A stretch of 64,000 nt of DNA from Entonaema liquescens. Its lineage: Eukaryota; Ascomycota; Sordariomycetes; Xylariales; Xylariaceae. Below are positions 33,256-45,869 of this stretch, piece after piece. Every line of letters starts with the position of its first letter. Positions within the stretch are counted from its first letter, which is position 1. The notes under the pieces were generated by a model that ran no database searches, had not been told where the DNA came from, and saw nothing but the letters and a program-made list of their open reading frames with translations. The position numbers and the translations under genes were made by a program. The DNA is taken from positions 806,001-870,000 of the forward strand of contig CADCSX010000023.1 in NCBI GenBank assembly GCA_902805475.1. Direction: 5' to 3'.

Positions 33256-35163
33256 CTATTCCTGCGTTGATCCTTCAAGCTTCCGCTTCCTAGTACGAGC
33301 TTTGCCCCTAGCTTCTATCTTGCCTTCTGCAGGCTTGACTCTCCATGCTGTGAATATGTATCCTTCCGCTCCGCCCTTACTCGTCATTAGAGGATGTGTC
33401 CGTCCGGGAAGGACCTGCCATTTCCTGACACGGCTTGTTTGCAGGGCAGCTCCGAGGACAAGGCTCGGGTTTAATGGGAACTCCTCGTTGCCGGGCCATT
33501 GCTCCAGCTCCAATGGGGTTTTGCCCGCCGCCTCTTCCGGGGGATTTGATGCCCAAGCCGCGCGACGTGCTATGCTATAGCAGTCGGCTAATGCTGTTAG
33601 GGGTTCGATAGACTGGGAGTAGATAGCGATGGGCGCGCCACCAGCAAGAAGCGGTACGGCATAACGCATAATAGAGATGGGATCCATCGTGCTGGCAACT
33701 ACCAGCCCGGAAAACTCGCCCTTCCGCGTAGTATCAACTATATGGCGAACCTTAGCCCAACGACGCCGCTTTCGGTGATACGTTCCCCGGCGGTTGGCCT
33801 TCCACGAGCGGAGCACCTCAGGCGAGACATTTGGTACTTCCGATGCGTACGTAGAATCTAATTCCGGTTTGGCGAGTTGCAGCCAAGATATGGTCATCAA
33901 GTGAGAGACCAAGGGGTGATCGGCTGGTTGAGCAGGATTTGTAACATCAAAACCATACTCGCGTAGGAAAGTTAAATTCGGTTGTTGGTTGGCATGGATG
34001 ACGGTAAGAGTGTTTGAATTCGCATATGGTACGTTCATATCGTTACATCGCGATTTTCCTTCTTCGTGAGAATTCTTCGTGCTCTTGGAGGACTTTGACG
34101 CTTTGGGATCATAGTTTTGGGGTATTGTTGCCACAGCAGGGTCATGCTGTTCGTTACTTGCTCCAGATGGGAGCTCTTCCGTATTTGTTATAGCCTTTTG
34201 GTTATGTGAATATTCCTTTTGAATTTCTGCAGCTCCATTTTCAGGTAGGTAAAGAATGCCCATTCTCTCTGCCATAGCCGCTACTAGTAGGCCACCAGTA
34301 TCATCTACGACAAGCCATCGACCAGGTGTGGACTCGAAACCCTTCTGCTCGTGAGTGTCGACTTTTTCGGCGGCGCCGTTCTCGCATTTATCCTCTCCAC
34401 CAAAATGCACGTTGGCCCAGCACCCTAATAGTGCAATCATCTCATCTCGCATATCCAGTATCTTACTCGGGTCCTTTACCTCCAATTGCCAATGAGCGAG
34501 CATTGGCACATCCATAGGGAGAACGGAGAATCTTCGAATGTATTTTTTCGTCTTGAGCAGTTTGTACTTGGCTAAAGAGTACTGCGTCTTCTGGTCGATT
34601 GCCGTGTGCGATAGCAATAACTTAGCTATTATATCTCTCCCTGCATCTGTGCCATCTTTCTTTAAGGCTTCTATCTCTTCTGTCGTCAGAGTCTGGCGAG
34701 CTGAGGCATCGATTTCTACGCGATCGGTTCGAGCAACAACGGCACCAGATTCGGGATCAACGAGTGAGTACTCGATCCCGGTCGGTATATCGTTCCCTGC
34801 ATCATCACTTTCGTTGACTATAGGAGTTTCTTCTTCTAGAGCGCTAGCTGATGCATCAGAAGATGATATATCGCTATACAGCTCAGAGGCTGGTACTATG
34901 CGCAAGCGACTAAAACTTTCTCCTGGTTGCTTATCTTGCAATTCATAGGTCAGGTGGTATGGCCGATGAATTATGAGATTACTTGGGAACGACCCATACT
35001 TCCCCAAGGAGATGGTCCTATAGGATTCGTGCATGTTAGTCAACGCAGTTTACCTGAGACGGTTCACGATGACATACGTATTGGGAGTGACTTCAAGCAC
35101 TCGAAGATTACCAGAAGGAAGCTTAAGAGCAACCAAGGCGTGGGGTTGGACCAACGAGTGCAT
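33256..35163 (-). CDS. trm6: tRNA (adenine-58-N1) methyltransferase non-catalytic subunit Trm6/Gcd10
   Basis: Trm6 pairs with catalytic Trm61 to make m1A58, needed for stable initiator tRNA-Met. Two exons, 35163-35078 and 35017-33256, with a 60-base intron containing a CTAAC branch, give 615 residues. The N-terminus reads HALVALKLPSGNLRVLEV, then ISLGKYGSFPSNLIIHRPYH, the recognisable Trm6 start. In the middle are KKDGTDAGRDIIAKL and KYKLLKTKKYIRRFSV. The C-terminal Rossmann-like half has FSGLVVASTMDPISIM and lacks the SAM-binding motifs of Trm61, as expected. Two low-complexity Lys/Ser-rich inserts interrupt the fold. Basic C-terminus. No damage seen. Confidence 0.92.
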
Positions 35164-36660
35164 CTCGAGTTTGATCCCGGCTTCGAGAAACCCGAAAGAT
35201 CTTAAAAAAAGTACCTAGCGTTGATCTCAAGAATAAACTTTTTTTTATATCAAATTTTGGAGGTTAAAGTTGATAGACCCTAGTCTGCAGATTTGGAGTG
35301 TAACCCCACTGCGGGACCAAAGCCACGTGGGGAAGCTAGCCCAGGGGGTTCAGCAGAGCCCCAGACATCAGACTATGTTCGATTACATAATATATCTAAG
35401 AATAGGGGTATAGAAGAATAGGGGTATCGACTTGGAGTTACGAAAAGGTGAGAAAAATACAGCCGAATTAGATTTGGTCAATGCTGTAGTGGCCTAGTAG
35501 GAATACATTTATATAGAGAATTTATAGCAGGCAAAGTCAGTAGGCTGTAAGGTATACCGCAGTTAAACTGCTATACCGTTATGATACAATAGAGCTACTC
35601 TCCTGAGATAGCTGCTATATATCAAGTCTATAAGGAGATTAATCCTCCCCTATTTTGAAAGATATTGGGGGCTAACAAGTTATCAATATCAGATATCGAG
35701 GCCGTATCTATTACTATACGTAGCACGATATCTAGGCATATACTTTCTAGTTAGTCACTATAGGTAAACACATCGTGACAAGAGTAGTACAACGTTAAGA
35801 CGAAGTGATTAGATAGATTTGAGTATTGCGAACATTCTTAGTATATTTAGATATTATATGCTATCTGATCCTATGCTAGAATGTATTACATCGAAATAGG
35901 AGTATCACAATTACCAACTCAGTATACACCTAGATATCAATAGAACCTTGGATAGTACTCTAAAGGAAGAACTAGACTGTCACTTATATATATCTATAAT
36001 GGGTATAAAAATGGCGTGCAATAACTTGAGAGTGGCCTATTTACTGGCAGTGACAACTATACTTGTGGTGGGATAATACACAGTCCCAAAATTCTTGGTA
36101 TCAAGACAAGAAAATATACCGCTAGCCGCTAGTAGGAAGAGAAAAGAAAAGAAGGGACGATAAGAAATAGAATTTAACAATTAGTACAGTGTGCATGGAC
36201 ATTATCCTATCTGTTTCTACGGCGACATCTGCAACTTTAAGTAGGTACGTAGCGAGTTAGGTACTGGTAAGTACGTTACTCATGGTGAATGGCCTGCAGG
36301 GTGCTACTAGGCAACGCTGTTGCCCATGATCGTAACTTCCCATGAAGGACACCGCCTTCAGACGCGTTGTTACTTCCTTCCTTCCTTCCTTAAAGATTCA
36401 CAAATTTTACTTCGCCTAGCAAACTACAAATATCCGTCGCCGAACCCTCTCAACAACGGTATGCAGTTTCACATCCACACATCAACACATCCACACATCC
36501 ACACAACCAACATCCTCTAATTAAATTCATCTCATCCACCTTCTCGTTCCTTTTGGCCTTTTGCCTTGTGCCATAACTTATTTCGTGAAACTGAACCTTT
36601 TGCCGCAGGCATTCTTTTTTGTCCTTTATTACCTAGCCTTTACTCTTTTCGCATATCATC
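35164..36660. other. Intergenic; AT-rich, possibly a decayed repeat
   Basis: Shared upstream region of two divergent genes. Between about 35380 and 36180 the DNA is AT-rich with many TATA and TAG words, no reading frame, and a near-duplicated GAATAGGGGTAT (about 35400 and 35419). It could be an old repeat worn by transitions, but no terminal repeats were found. Confidence 0.45.
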
Positions 36661-37955
36661 ATGTCGACTCCGTTTCGACTTTCCGATCTCCCTGCTGAGT
36701 TGCGAAACTCGATCTATGATCGGGTTTTCGAAACTAGTCGTTACCCTAGGCAGAAGTTCACCAGAGTGAACCAAGATGTTTCCTTGTATGCGCCGGTAAT
36801 TCCGGCGCTTCTCCACCGACGCATCGATGTTTCGCTCTTGTCTGTGAACCGACAAATCTCGAAGGAAGCAACCGATATTCTGCTCAAGAAGCATCTCTTC
36901 ATCCTCATTGTCACTCACGGCGTCAACCTCTGTCACATCCTTTACGCCTGGGGTATCCCCGTCGTGGCTGTCGGCAAAGATGCCATCAAACACTTCAAGG
37001 GCTTCGTCATGACCCATACCATAAAGATCCGAGATGGAAGTTCGGCTCCCAAGAACCAATTTCTCATGTTGCAGAAGGATTTCGATTTGTTCTGTGAAGC
37101 TCTCAACTGGCTCGAGCCTTCTCCCGAAAGCTTTGATCACCACGTTGTCCTCCGTAACCCTTTCAAGGACGCCGCTTCTTCTAACTTCCTTAGTGAAGCT
37201 AAGCAGGTAAGTCTTTAGACATAACATATAGCAAAGGGACTGTTGATTTTCTAACTGTGAAATAGAAGTTCTTAGTAAAGCCGTATCGACAGTGCCTGAA
37301 CGGCATCTTGCACTTTGAGGTCGAAGGCCTCACTTCCCCGGCCCTGGCTCAGGGTCTTCTAGCAGATGTCAAGCAAGAACTCGCTGTTGACCCCTGGCTT
37401 TTACTACTGGCTGTCAAGGATGAGAAGAACCGAGCCGAAGACCTATGCAACAATGGTCATGTAAAAAGGGCACTAAAGATTTGGATGAAGGCAGGAATGC
37501 AGATGAGCGGTCTTGCCGGCAGTCCTATGTGGGGACGAATGAAGGAGAGGGGCGGTGTTCCGTTTGCCACCGATATGGCGGAAACTGTCTTCTATCTTCA
37601 CTTGAATCAAGTTTCTGGCATCGTATTCATGATGCAGAATCTTGCGGAGCAAGACAACTTATATGAGGCCCGCATGTATTGGCCCATCCTACTAGAGTCA
37701 CTAGCCGGAACATTCACCCGGGTTGAGAAGCTAGAGTCGACCTGGCAACCTCGAGCCATCCACAACGGCGAGAGATTCTTTCGCCTTGCACAGGCGTACC
37801 ATGCCCTGCAACGCAGCCCCGGGGTTGCTCAGAACTGCATCGAGATCGCAGAAGGATATCTTCCCCATAACGAGGATATAGTGGCGGAGAGAGAACTGAT
37901 CGATGAGTGGGTGGAGGAAACGGAGTTTGATGAGTTTAACGACGGTATTTACTGA
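36661..37955 (+). CDS. 2EXR/F-box-like fungal protein
   Basis: Two exons, 36661-37206 and 37266-37955, joined in phase 0 through an intron with a CTAAC branch, give 411 residues. The N-terminus FRLSDLPAELRNSIYDRVFE is the short F-box-like motif (LPxELRNxIY) seen in the large fungal 2EXR/F-box-like group, followed by LLSVNRQISKEATDIL, its usual companion. The C-terminal half is helical, with TPR-like segments (GHVKRALKIWMKAG, NGERFFRLAQAYHALQRSPG), and ends acidic. The group often acts as substrate adaptor or is uncharacterised; substrate and partner are unknown. The long pyrimidine-rich leader begins before 36500. Confidence 0.78.
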
Positions 37956-38157
37956 TTACAGTAAGCCGAGAAGATAGGTTGCGTTGTTTGTACATTAGTC
38001 GAGAATCTGCTACGTGAGGTAGCTTGCGATATGCGGACCGTGCTGAAGTTCACGAGTCTGGCACGAGTGTGAATGAAGTTACATGACTCCTTCGTGGAAT
38101 ACGTTCCAACAAAGGTAGTTTAATATATACACTTGCATTCTTACATCCAAATTATCA

Positions 38158-39361
38158 TCACGTAGACGACGTAGAAATATTGGCCTTACGAGCCCCAAGC
38201 ACGGCTTTACCAACAGCGGCGTCGTTTGGTCTACCCAACTCTCCCGAGATCCACTGTCCGATGTCCGCCATAGCGTCGAGATCGATACCAGTCTCCATAC
38301 CTAAGCTCTCGAGGAAATATACCATGTTTTCCGTCGCCACATTTCCAGTAGCACCAGGGCTGTAAGGGCAGCCGCCGAGACCACCGACGGAACTGTCGAA
38401 GGTCCTAATACCACGCTCCAGGGAAATGGCCGTGTTAACAAGAGCCTGGCCGTACGTGTCGTGGAAATGCATGGCGATGTCCTCGTTCCGTATCCCGGCC
38501 GCTGCCATACACTTCAAGAGTTCCTGTGTGCGGGGCGCAGTGCCCATCCCCGTTGTATCTCCGAGAGAAATCTCATCAGCTCCCATCTCGAGCAGCGAAG
38601 TAGCAATTTCGGCCACCTTATGCGGGTTGACGTCGTATCCCTCAAAAGGACAACCTAGTACCACAGAGATATAGGCTCTTGCTCGTATCCCGAGCTGTTT
38701 CGCTCCTTGTATCACATCCCTGAACTTCTCGAGGGATGTCGCAATATCGCAGTTCAGATTCTTCTTCGAGAAACTCTCCGTTGCAGCTGCAAATACTGCG
38801 AGTTCTACTGCTGGTTTTCCTTTTAGGCCTGAGAATGATTCGGCTTCCGTTAGGTAGGCACCCGGGTGTTTTTGAAGTAGGGCTGTTGCGTTTTCAACAC
38901 CCTTCGCGTTGGGAGCAAGGAACGAGTATGTGATCGGGACAGGAGAGGGGATCTTATTCGTCAGGATATATTCGAGAATTTCGCTAGAATTATCCATCTA
39001 CGGTAATTTCCCAAGTCAGTTACTGTATACATTGTTCGCGATTCTAAGGAAGACTAACTTGTGGTACCCATTTCGGAGAGACGAAAGACCCAGCTTCTAT
39101 GACAGACACCCCGGTCTTGGCTAGCCTCTCGATTAATTCGATCTTGGTAGCTAAAGGGATTGATTTCTTTTCATTTTGTAGACCGTCTCTTGGTCCTACC
39201 TCCACTATCTTGACTCGATTGTCGGAACGTTGCGGCTGTTGCGCTGCTGCGGCTGGATTTCTGACGTCGGAAGCTGTCGCAAAGCGCCGTCGCAGAGCTA
39301 TTGGAGCATGGATTGGCACCCGCCGACGAGCTAATTGGATCATTGGGCGCAGCGACGCCAT
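38158..39361 (-). CDS. Hydroxymethylglutaryl-CoA lyase, mitochondrial
   Basis: Cleaves HMG-CoA to acetyl-CoA and acetoacetate in leucine breakdown. Exons 39361-39059 and 38997-38158 join in phase 0 and give 380 residues. The first 30 or so residues are rich in Arg and lack acidic residues (LRPMIQLARRRVPIHAPIALRRR), a mitochondrial presequence. The TIM barrel begins at KIVEVGPRDGLQNEK, whose Arg-Asp is catalytic, and includes GDTTGMGTAP and HFHDTYGQAL with metal-binding His residues. The signature GLGGCPYSPGATGN contains the catalytic Cys at about 311. Family length and all key residues are present. The 3' end lies about 200 bases from the end of the converging F-box-like gene. Confidence 0.94.
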
Positions 39362-39703
39362 CTTTTATTCATATCGGTATATAGTATAATTCCCCTACTC
39401 ATACTACAGTGAATTGTTATTCTCTCCTTCTATAGACGTTGAAATAGCTCCTCACAGCTAACAAATAGACAAATGGGGTAGACGGATGAACCTTGTAAAA
39501 GAGCTCGGCTACTAATGGCTCTAGTTCGGTTGTGTTAAAGCCGGGGTTACTCAAAGTTAAGAGGTACCTATGAAGTCATTCTCTTAGATCACGTGCCAAC
39601 GCGATTAATTGATAGCTAGATCTCCCAAGTTATCTCAAGTCTTGGAAGTGGAATAAAATCTAGCATCATACTATTATATTCAATTCGACTAGTTAACTAT
39701 GTT
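39362..39703. other. Short intergenic gap
   Basis: Promoter region of the HMG-CoA lyase gene; a TATA-like ATATAGTATAAT lies close to its ATG. No gene. Confidence 0.5.
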
Positions 39704-40766
39704 CTAACAGTCGTCCTCGAAATAAGTCTTTGCTATGTCTTGGCAGGCTTCCCAAATCCGGCGCCGATTCGCCACGTACATCAGAGGGCCCGACATTCCC
39801 TTATACACTACAAGGTCTAATGCCCAGAAGAACAGTCCTCTGCTTATACCCTTACCGCGCAAGGCGCCTTGTTGGGCGAAATACTATAGTTCGCCGAACT
39901 AGGGCATGCTATGTTTGATAGAAGCCCTCCAGAAATCATCTCTATCGCGAATGGTAGCGTGAACCCACTAAGACGCCGTGGCTAAAAAAGAAATACCTTC
40001 GGCAGAGAGGTTTCGACAGATAAGGTAGATGATATCTTCTCCTACTTTTTGGAACGGGTCGTTTATCACTCGGCTGCTGAGGTCGACGAGCGGTGGTAAA
40101 GTGGGGAATCGTATGGCTGCAATCTTCCTCCCGATACCAAATGTTAACTCGTACCTGGGAGTTGGGTCGGCAATGAAGTACTCTTCACCCGTGACGTATT
40201 CCCAGTGTCCTTTGCGTCGTTCCTCCGCGCCCGTCTTGGTGATTAGCGAAAACCCATCCCCCGTGAGAACAAACATAGTTAAGTAAAGCTGCGGCAGGTT
40301 TATACAGGAAAATGGGACGGCATCACGGGGTGATATGGTGCGGGCTAATATTTCGACGCATGGCCAATGGAAGGGAATAGCGCCTAACGATTCCGGCTCA
40401 TCATACGATCTATAGCATGTGTATCTGGCCGAGCTGGGTATAATCTGATTTCTGGGATCATCTTGATCGAGCTTGATATATCTATTGTGAAGTAATCTCC
40501 CCTTGCCGGATATATATGCGCTAGATGACTTTAGCTACGTTAACATCTATCCAGGGGCAAAGTACTCACCCTCTCACCCCGGGAACCCGCTCTAATAGAA
40601 GATACACTTCCGTGATCCAGAAAATTTGGTTTTTGGCAATATTTTGCGGATCATAGCCGAAGCCTAGGTTCGACTTCATACTTTTCTTGAAATAAGGTCG
40701 CTCGAATGGTCCGCCGCAGATGGCACAGTAGCACCGCTCCTAGGTGGCGATTATTGGTCCGTACAT
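39704..40766 (-). pseudogene. F-box-family pseudogene with four in-frame TAG codons
   Basis: Reading 40766-40570, an intron at 40569-40521, then 40520-39704 gives a frame that keeps fungal F-box-protein features over about 340 codons. These are the N-terminal zinc-like CYCAICGGPF, then RGAYISGKGR, IPFHWPCVEILARTI, the F-box core VGEDIIYLICRNLS, DDFWRASIKHSMP and NRRRIWEACQDIAKTYFE near the end. It is broken by TAG at 40742-40740, 39970-39968, 39901-39899 and 39886-39884. Several stand where this family has Trp (for example before WVHATIRD and after HSMP), so TGG to TAG changes are likely. The intron still has GT-AG ends. No frameshift is needed. Confidence 0.82.
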
Positions 40767-41741
40767 GCTGTGATGTTTGTGTGGATTGCTCTATTCTGCT
40801 CGAGCCTGGGTCTGACTTAAGGAACGCACGATTCGACCATCTACAGACTGCCTTCAGCCTTTGCGTATAATATTTGCCTCAGATGAATATTGTAACGTGA
40901 TACGTAGTATCTTGATACCAGAATGCAAGGGAAGATGAATGCATACTAACAAATGCTTATGCCCAATGTCGAATAATGTTAACTATAAATTGACCCGCCA
41001 TTACCTAGTAAAATACATAAGGCAAGTGTCTTCTATGAATAGAAACCTTACATAGGTAGGTAGGTTGTAATCAACTTGGCTTAGTTACCAATAGGACCCT
41101 GAAGTTTCTTTAATATTAGCTATTTACATATGTAACTTCCTGGGAACAATATTGAGAGATATATCGAAGGAGCTTTCGCCGGTCTATTCTAAAGAGGTAT
41201 ATGCATTAGGTAGTTACTAGCCTTCAGTCTACATATATTACAATTAAATTCAACCTTTTCAAGACTGTCAAGGACTGGGATAGATGTTGAGAATTAATCA
41301 TACCATAAGCATAAGTAATGTTATAAACACTGGTGTTCAGCAACATTGAATGTAGTTGAGCTCAATAGGGGGGTAAATCTGTTCCCCTATTGTCGGTGTT
41401 GCGGATCGCAGCATCACATGGCTCCATAGTTCGTGCACAGACCACAGTCATCCGCCCAATCATGTGATCTTTCACTGCTGTGGCTGTTCTCCACTCTTCG
41501 GATGCTGCGCCAGCTAAGTGGGAGCTTTTGTAACGGGTCCGGTTTATGGGTCTGGTTTTAGAGCTTCCCGCCTCTGTAACCTAACAATCTAACGCTGTAA
41601 TCTACATAACGTCAACGGTGGCTGGAGCTCGACATTAAACTGCTTCATAGCCGAATCATAACTAAGCTTCTTCATTTGGAAGAGCTACAACTTTACACTC
41701 CACCATATCTTTGGACCAAATCAACCTGTAGTTGAGACATC
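40767..41741. other. Intergenic, no gene seen
   Basis: Upstream region of the V-ATPase B gene (right) and of the F-box pseudogene (left). AT-rich on the left; short frames only. Confidence 0.5.
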
Positions 41742-43459
41742 ATGGACCCTAGAGAGTCTTCTTCGTATTCTATCGTACCCAGGATTCGGTACAACACCGT
41801 CAGCGGTGTCAATGGTCCTTTAGTTATTTTGGATAACGTCAAATTCCCGCGCTTCAATGAAATCGTCAGCTTGACACTCCCCGATGGAACAGAGAGATCC
41901 GGCCAAGTCCTCGAAGCCCGAGGTGAGCGGTGGAAAGCTTATTTACTAAATCATTTCTATTTCTAACCATGTCCGAATATTACAGGCAACCGCGCCGTCG
42001 TGCAGGTCTTCGAGGGTACGTCGGGTATCGATGTGAAGAAGACCAAAGTCGAGTTTACGGGAGAGAGCTTGAAGTTGGGCGTATCGGAGGACATGCTGGG
42101 GCGTATCTTCGATGGATCTGGTAGAGCTATCGACAAGGGCCCGAAAGTCCTGGCTGAGGATTACCTCGACATCAACGGCAGCCCTATCAATCCCTACTCA
42201 AGAGTACGCATTCCTTCACTGCAAGGCTGTTTTACGTATTGACGAATACCATCGCTTACTATATTCCAGGTATATCCCGAAGAAATGATATCAACCGGTA
42301 TTTCGACTATCGACACCATGAATTCGATTGCCCGAGGTCAGAAGATCCCCATCTTCTCCGCTGCCGGTTTACCTCACAACGAGATTGCCGCCCAGATTTG
42401 CCGACAAGCTGGCTTGGTCAAGCAAAAGGGGGCTACGAATAAGGGTGTGCACGATGACCACGAGGAAAACTTCTCCATTGTATTCGCTGCTATGGGTGTC
42501 AACTTAGAAACTGCCCGATTCTTTACCCAGGATTTCGAACAGAACGGCAGCTTGGAGCGTGTTACGCTCTTCCTTAACCTCGCAAACGATCCTACGTATG
42601 GAAAATATTACGTCTCCAAAACCCTCGGGCCTTTAGCTAACATGATGCAGAATCGAGCGTATCATCACTCCTCGTCTCGCACTCACGACCGCCGAGTACT
42701 ATGCCTACCAACTCGAGAAGCACGTTTTGGTTATTCTTACAGATCTTTCGGCCTACTGCGATGCCCTTCGTGAGGTATCTGCCGCCCGAGAAGAAGTGCC
42801 AGGTCGACGTGGTTTCCCTGGTTACATGTACACTGATTTGTCAACGATTTACGAACGAGCCGGCCGTGTCGAGGGCCGAAATGGTTCCATCACCCAGATT
42901 CCCATCTTGACTATGCCTAACGATGATATTACACATCCCATCCCCGATTTGACGGGTTATATCACCGAGGGCCAGATTTTCGTCGATCGTCAGCTCGACA
43001 ACCGAGGTATCTACCCACCTATCAACGTGCTACCATCTCTCCCGTCTCATGAAGTCTGCTATTGGTGAGGGAATGACCCGAAAGGACCACGGTGATGTAT
43101 CCAACCAACTCTATGCCAAATACGCCATTGGCCGCGATGCTGCAGCTATGAAAGCTGTCGTCGGTGAAGAGGCCTTGTCCGCCGAAGACAAGCTGTCCTT
43201 GGAATTCCTTGAGAAGTTTGAGCGGCAATTCGTGGCACAGGGCGCATACGAGCAACGTAGTATTTACGACTCTCTAGATATCGCATGGAGTCTCCTGCGT
43301 ATCTTCCCTAAGGAGCTTCTTAACCGTATCCCCGCTAAGATCCTTAACGAATATTATCAGCGCTCGGCTACAGATCGAAAAGGGAAGGGAAAGGAGAGAA
43401 ACGATAAGGGTGTTAAGGACACGGATGAACCCCAGGAGGAGAACCTTGTCGACGTATAA
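41742..43459 (+). CDS. vma2: V-type proton ATPase subunit B (one frame break)
   Basis: Non-catalytic nucleotide-binding subunit of the V1 head, which acidifies vacuoles and endosomes. Exons 41742-41922, 41986-42203, 42270-42595 and 42651-43459 total 511 residues, the usual length. Motifs: YNTVSGVNGPLVILDNVKF at the start, GTSGIDVKKT, FDGSGRAIDKGP, IPIFSAAGLPHNEIAAQI, AMGVNLETARFF, and RRGFPGYMYTDLSTIYERAG. The last intron (42596-42650, GTATGG with a CTAAC branch and CAG) separates LANDPT from IERIITPRL. Within exon 4 the conserved PPINVLPSLSRLMKS signature is interrupted: near 43036-43041 two bases (a TC unit of TCTCTC) are missing, shifting the frame. The frame after the break is perfectly conserved, so sequence error is likely. 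Confidence 0.9.
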
Positions 43460-45869
43460 TCAGTTAAACATCAGGGGGCGTAAGCGCGACAGATGTGTAT
43501 AGGGTAGTCGTATATGGCGGAGTACAGGTTACTTATCAGCATTCAATACAGTGGACGTCCCATTGAGCTTGGAATTATCATGGAAGAATATAGTTACATG
43601 ACTTGAAGTTTTGTCATGAGACAGCGTTCAACGTATTAGCTCAATACATAAGAAGTTCAAACGTGATCCCGTGTCTCTTGAATAACTGTTACTCGGCGTA
43701 TTGCCACGGTAAGATTCATTTATTACTAGTATTAGGATCAAGACATTGGTTTAAGATCATATAAGAGCTCATAGGCTAGTGATATTTCCAGCTGACTTGC
43801 GGGTATAACTCCAAGTTAGCTTCACTCGGTACTCGGGAATAACAGACCGGGACTGGGTTGCTCGCCCATCATTCAGCTGCTAGGTAAGGCCTCGGCGAAA
43901 TACACGGTGAAGAAAGCCCGCTGGGTTCCGCCTCCACTTCTTTTGGATCTCCTCTCTGCTTTGTAATGTAGAGCTAAGATATAGATCTAGAATTGTATGT
44001 AGTAGCAAATATTCATCCATTCATTCATTAAGCGGTTTCTATAATATGGGGCTGTATCATCCTACTACGACAAGTATAAAAGTTGCTATGGCAGTTCTTA
44101 TATAGGGCAAAGCTAGGTGTCCGAGTACACCTAGCTAGCATACAGCTGGTGTATTCAAACGTCATCCCATCATATACGGCCGATAAAAGGCGAGGTAAAT
44201 GAGCGGGACGGCATGACGCGGGGAGCATATAGCTCTAAAGGATTACGGTACGTATTTCGGTTCGGTCATTTTAAGCTTGTTGACCCCGTTTAAAAGGGGG
44301 AAACCCCGCACTGTAAGACTGTAAGTATGGTACCTCAAGTTAAGTACCCAAGTAACGGAAAACATGGGGAAGTTGGGAGTCAAAGACTTGAACCTAGAAG
44401 TAATCCTTCCAAACGAATTACAAAAATCCACCATTCACGTGGCCGCTTTGTGCTACTCGAATTCTCGCACTAATTGGTAGCATCCCATGTCCTTTCCCGC
44501 TATTTTCCCTCTTCCTCATGTTTGCTGCAAAAGCCATCGGCTTTCTGTAAACGTCAGCGGTTAATACGAACAGATTGGGAATCTTGTCTTAGAAGAAATA
44601 TCCTAAATCACGAGATCAAGCCTCAAATATCATCTTCTTTATTTGCTATATGTCGCCGGAAGCACCCCGACGAATCACACATTACACTATATATGCCTCG
44701 AGCTAGGCCATAAATGCTAGTGAGAGGAATGTATGCAAGGCACAAAAGATGTTCGAAGGGATCCACAGAAGATCTATCTCCAAAGCTTAGCATTGCAGCT
44801 TTCCAACGTCATTGAGGAAAAGCATCTCCAAATTCCCCCAGAGGGGTAACATAACACCGGTTAGGACAAAGTCTTCAGCGCTAACCTCGAATGAGACTTG
44901 ACCCTTCTTAGTCTACAAGGCTCTAGTTAATCCAGCTCAACTCTGAGGGATCCGTTACAAAGAGCCCAAGCATGCCACCAGCTCTACTTCGGAATTAGTA
45001 GAAAGATGAAAGTACTTCTAATTATCTAGGATGCATCACGGGTAACGAGTAACCCTGTACTTTGTTTGTAGAGAAATCCTTCTTGTAAGACTCTAACTTA
45101 CCTAGTTAACGCCTCCAGGTAGCACACATCTAACTTATACCGCCTCTTTACGAACATAATATTTTACCTAGGTTAGGTACTATTCCAACTTTTCTACCAT
45201 AATAATCCGTCTCCTTGGACTCGGAGTTATTGGGATATCGTTGGCTTTACCTGCACTGTGACCCGCAAACATGCGATAACAAAGAATCCCTACGCACAAA
45301 TGACCTTAGGCATTCTAGGAAAACGACCGAATCGCAAATCACGAATCCAACTCGGATTCCAACGTACTACAAAACGAGTTACCTTACTGATTTCGTGCCG
45401 TGCTACCACATGATTTAGATGAGGCCGATGCAACGCTGCCTTGCTAAGTTACGTCGTCTACCCCAACTTTTCCAAGAAAGCGGAGTAGCTCTACAGGCCT
45501 TTTACAGGCCTAGCACAAGCCATAGCTGGGGATCGCCGGGGCTGCTGGGGCTACTGGTGCTACTGGGTTCGGATGCAAGGTGAGATTAATAAAATTCCCC
45601 AGCCCTACTCCCCTGTAAGTAGACAACGTGATGAATACATACCCTATCCCATCCTATTCCCATTGTCCAACCAAATCAAGTTTCTCCCGACTGGGGTTCG
45701 TTCTTTGATGACTGAATTCATATAAGTCACGAATCCTTCCCCAGGATTTCCGTCGCTTTGCTTTGCTTCTGCTCTGCTTCCCTCTCTCACCGTCTATTGC
45801 GACGAGTACAAAGCATCGGCACCAAGATTGCATGTCAAATCGTAAAGCTTGTCTCAACCCCGAGTCAAC
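43460..45869. other. Intergenic, no supported gene
   Basis: 2.4 kb between the V-ATPase gene and the aldose epimerase gene. Only short frames. A stretch at about 44365-44430 has a tRNA-arm-like GGTTCAAGTC on the minus strand but does not fold into a cloverleaf by eye. A C/T-rich tract lies upstream of the epimerase ATG. Confidence 0.5.

Noticed and set aside
42596..42650. V-ATPase B insertion after LANDPT as a novel loop
   Set aside because: The 55-base segment has GTATGG, a CTAAC branch and CAG, and removing it restores the conserved sequence; it is an intron.
44365..44430. Possible minus-strand tRNA with GGTTCAAGTC
   Set aside because: No acceptor stem or D arm could be paired by eye.
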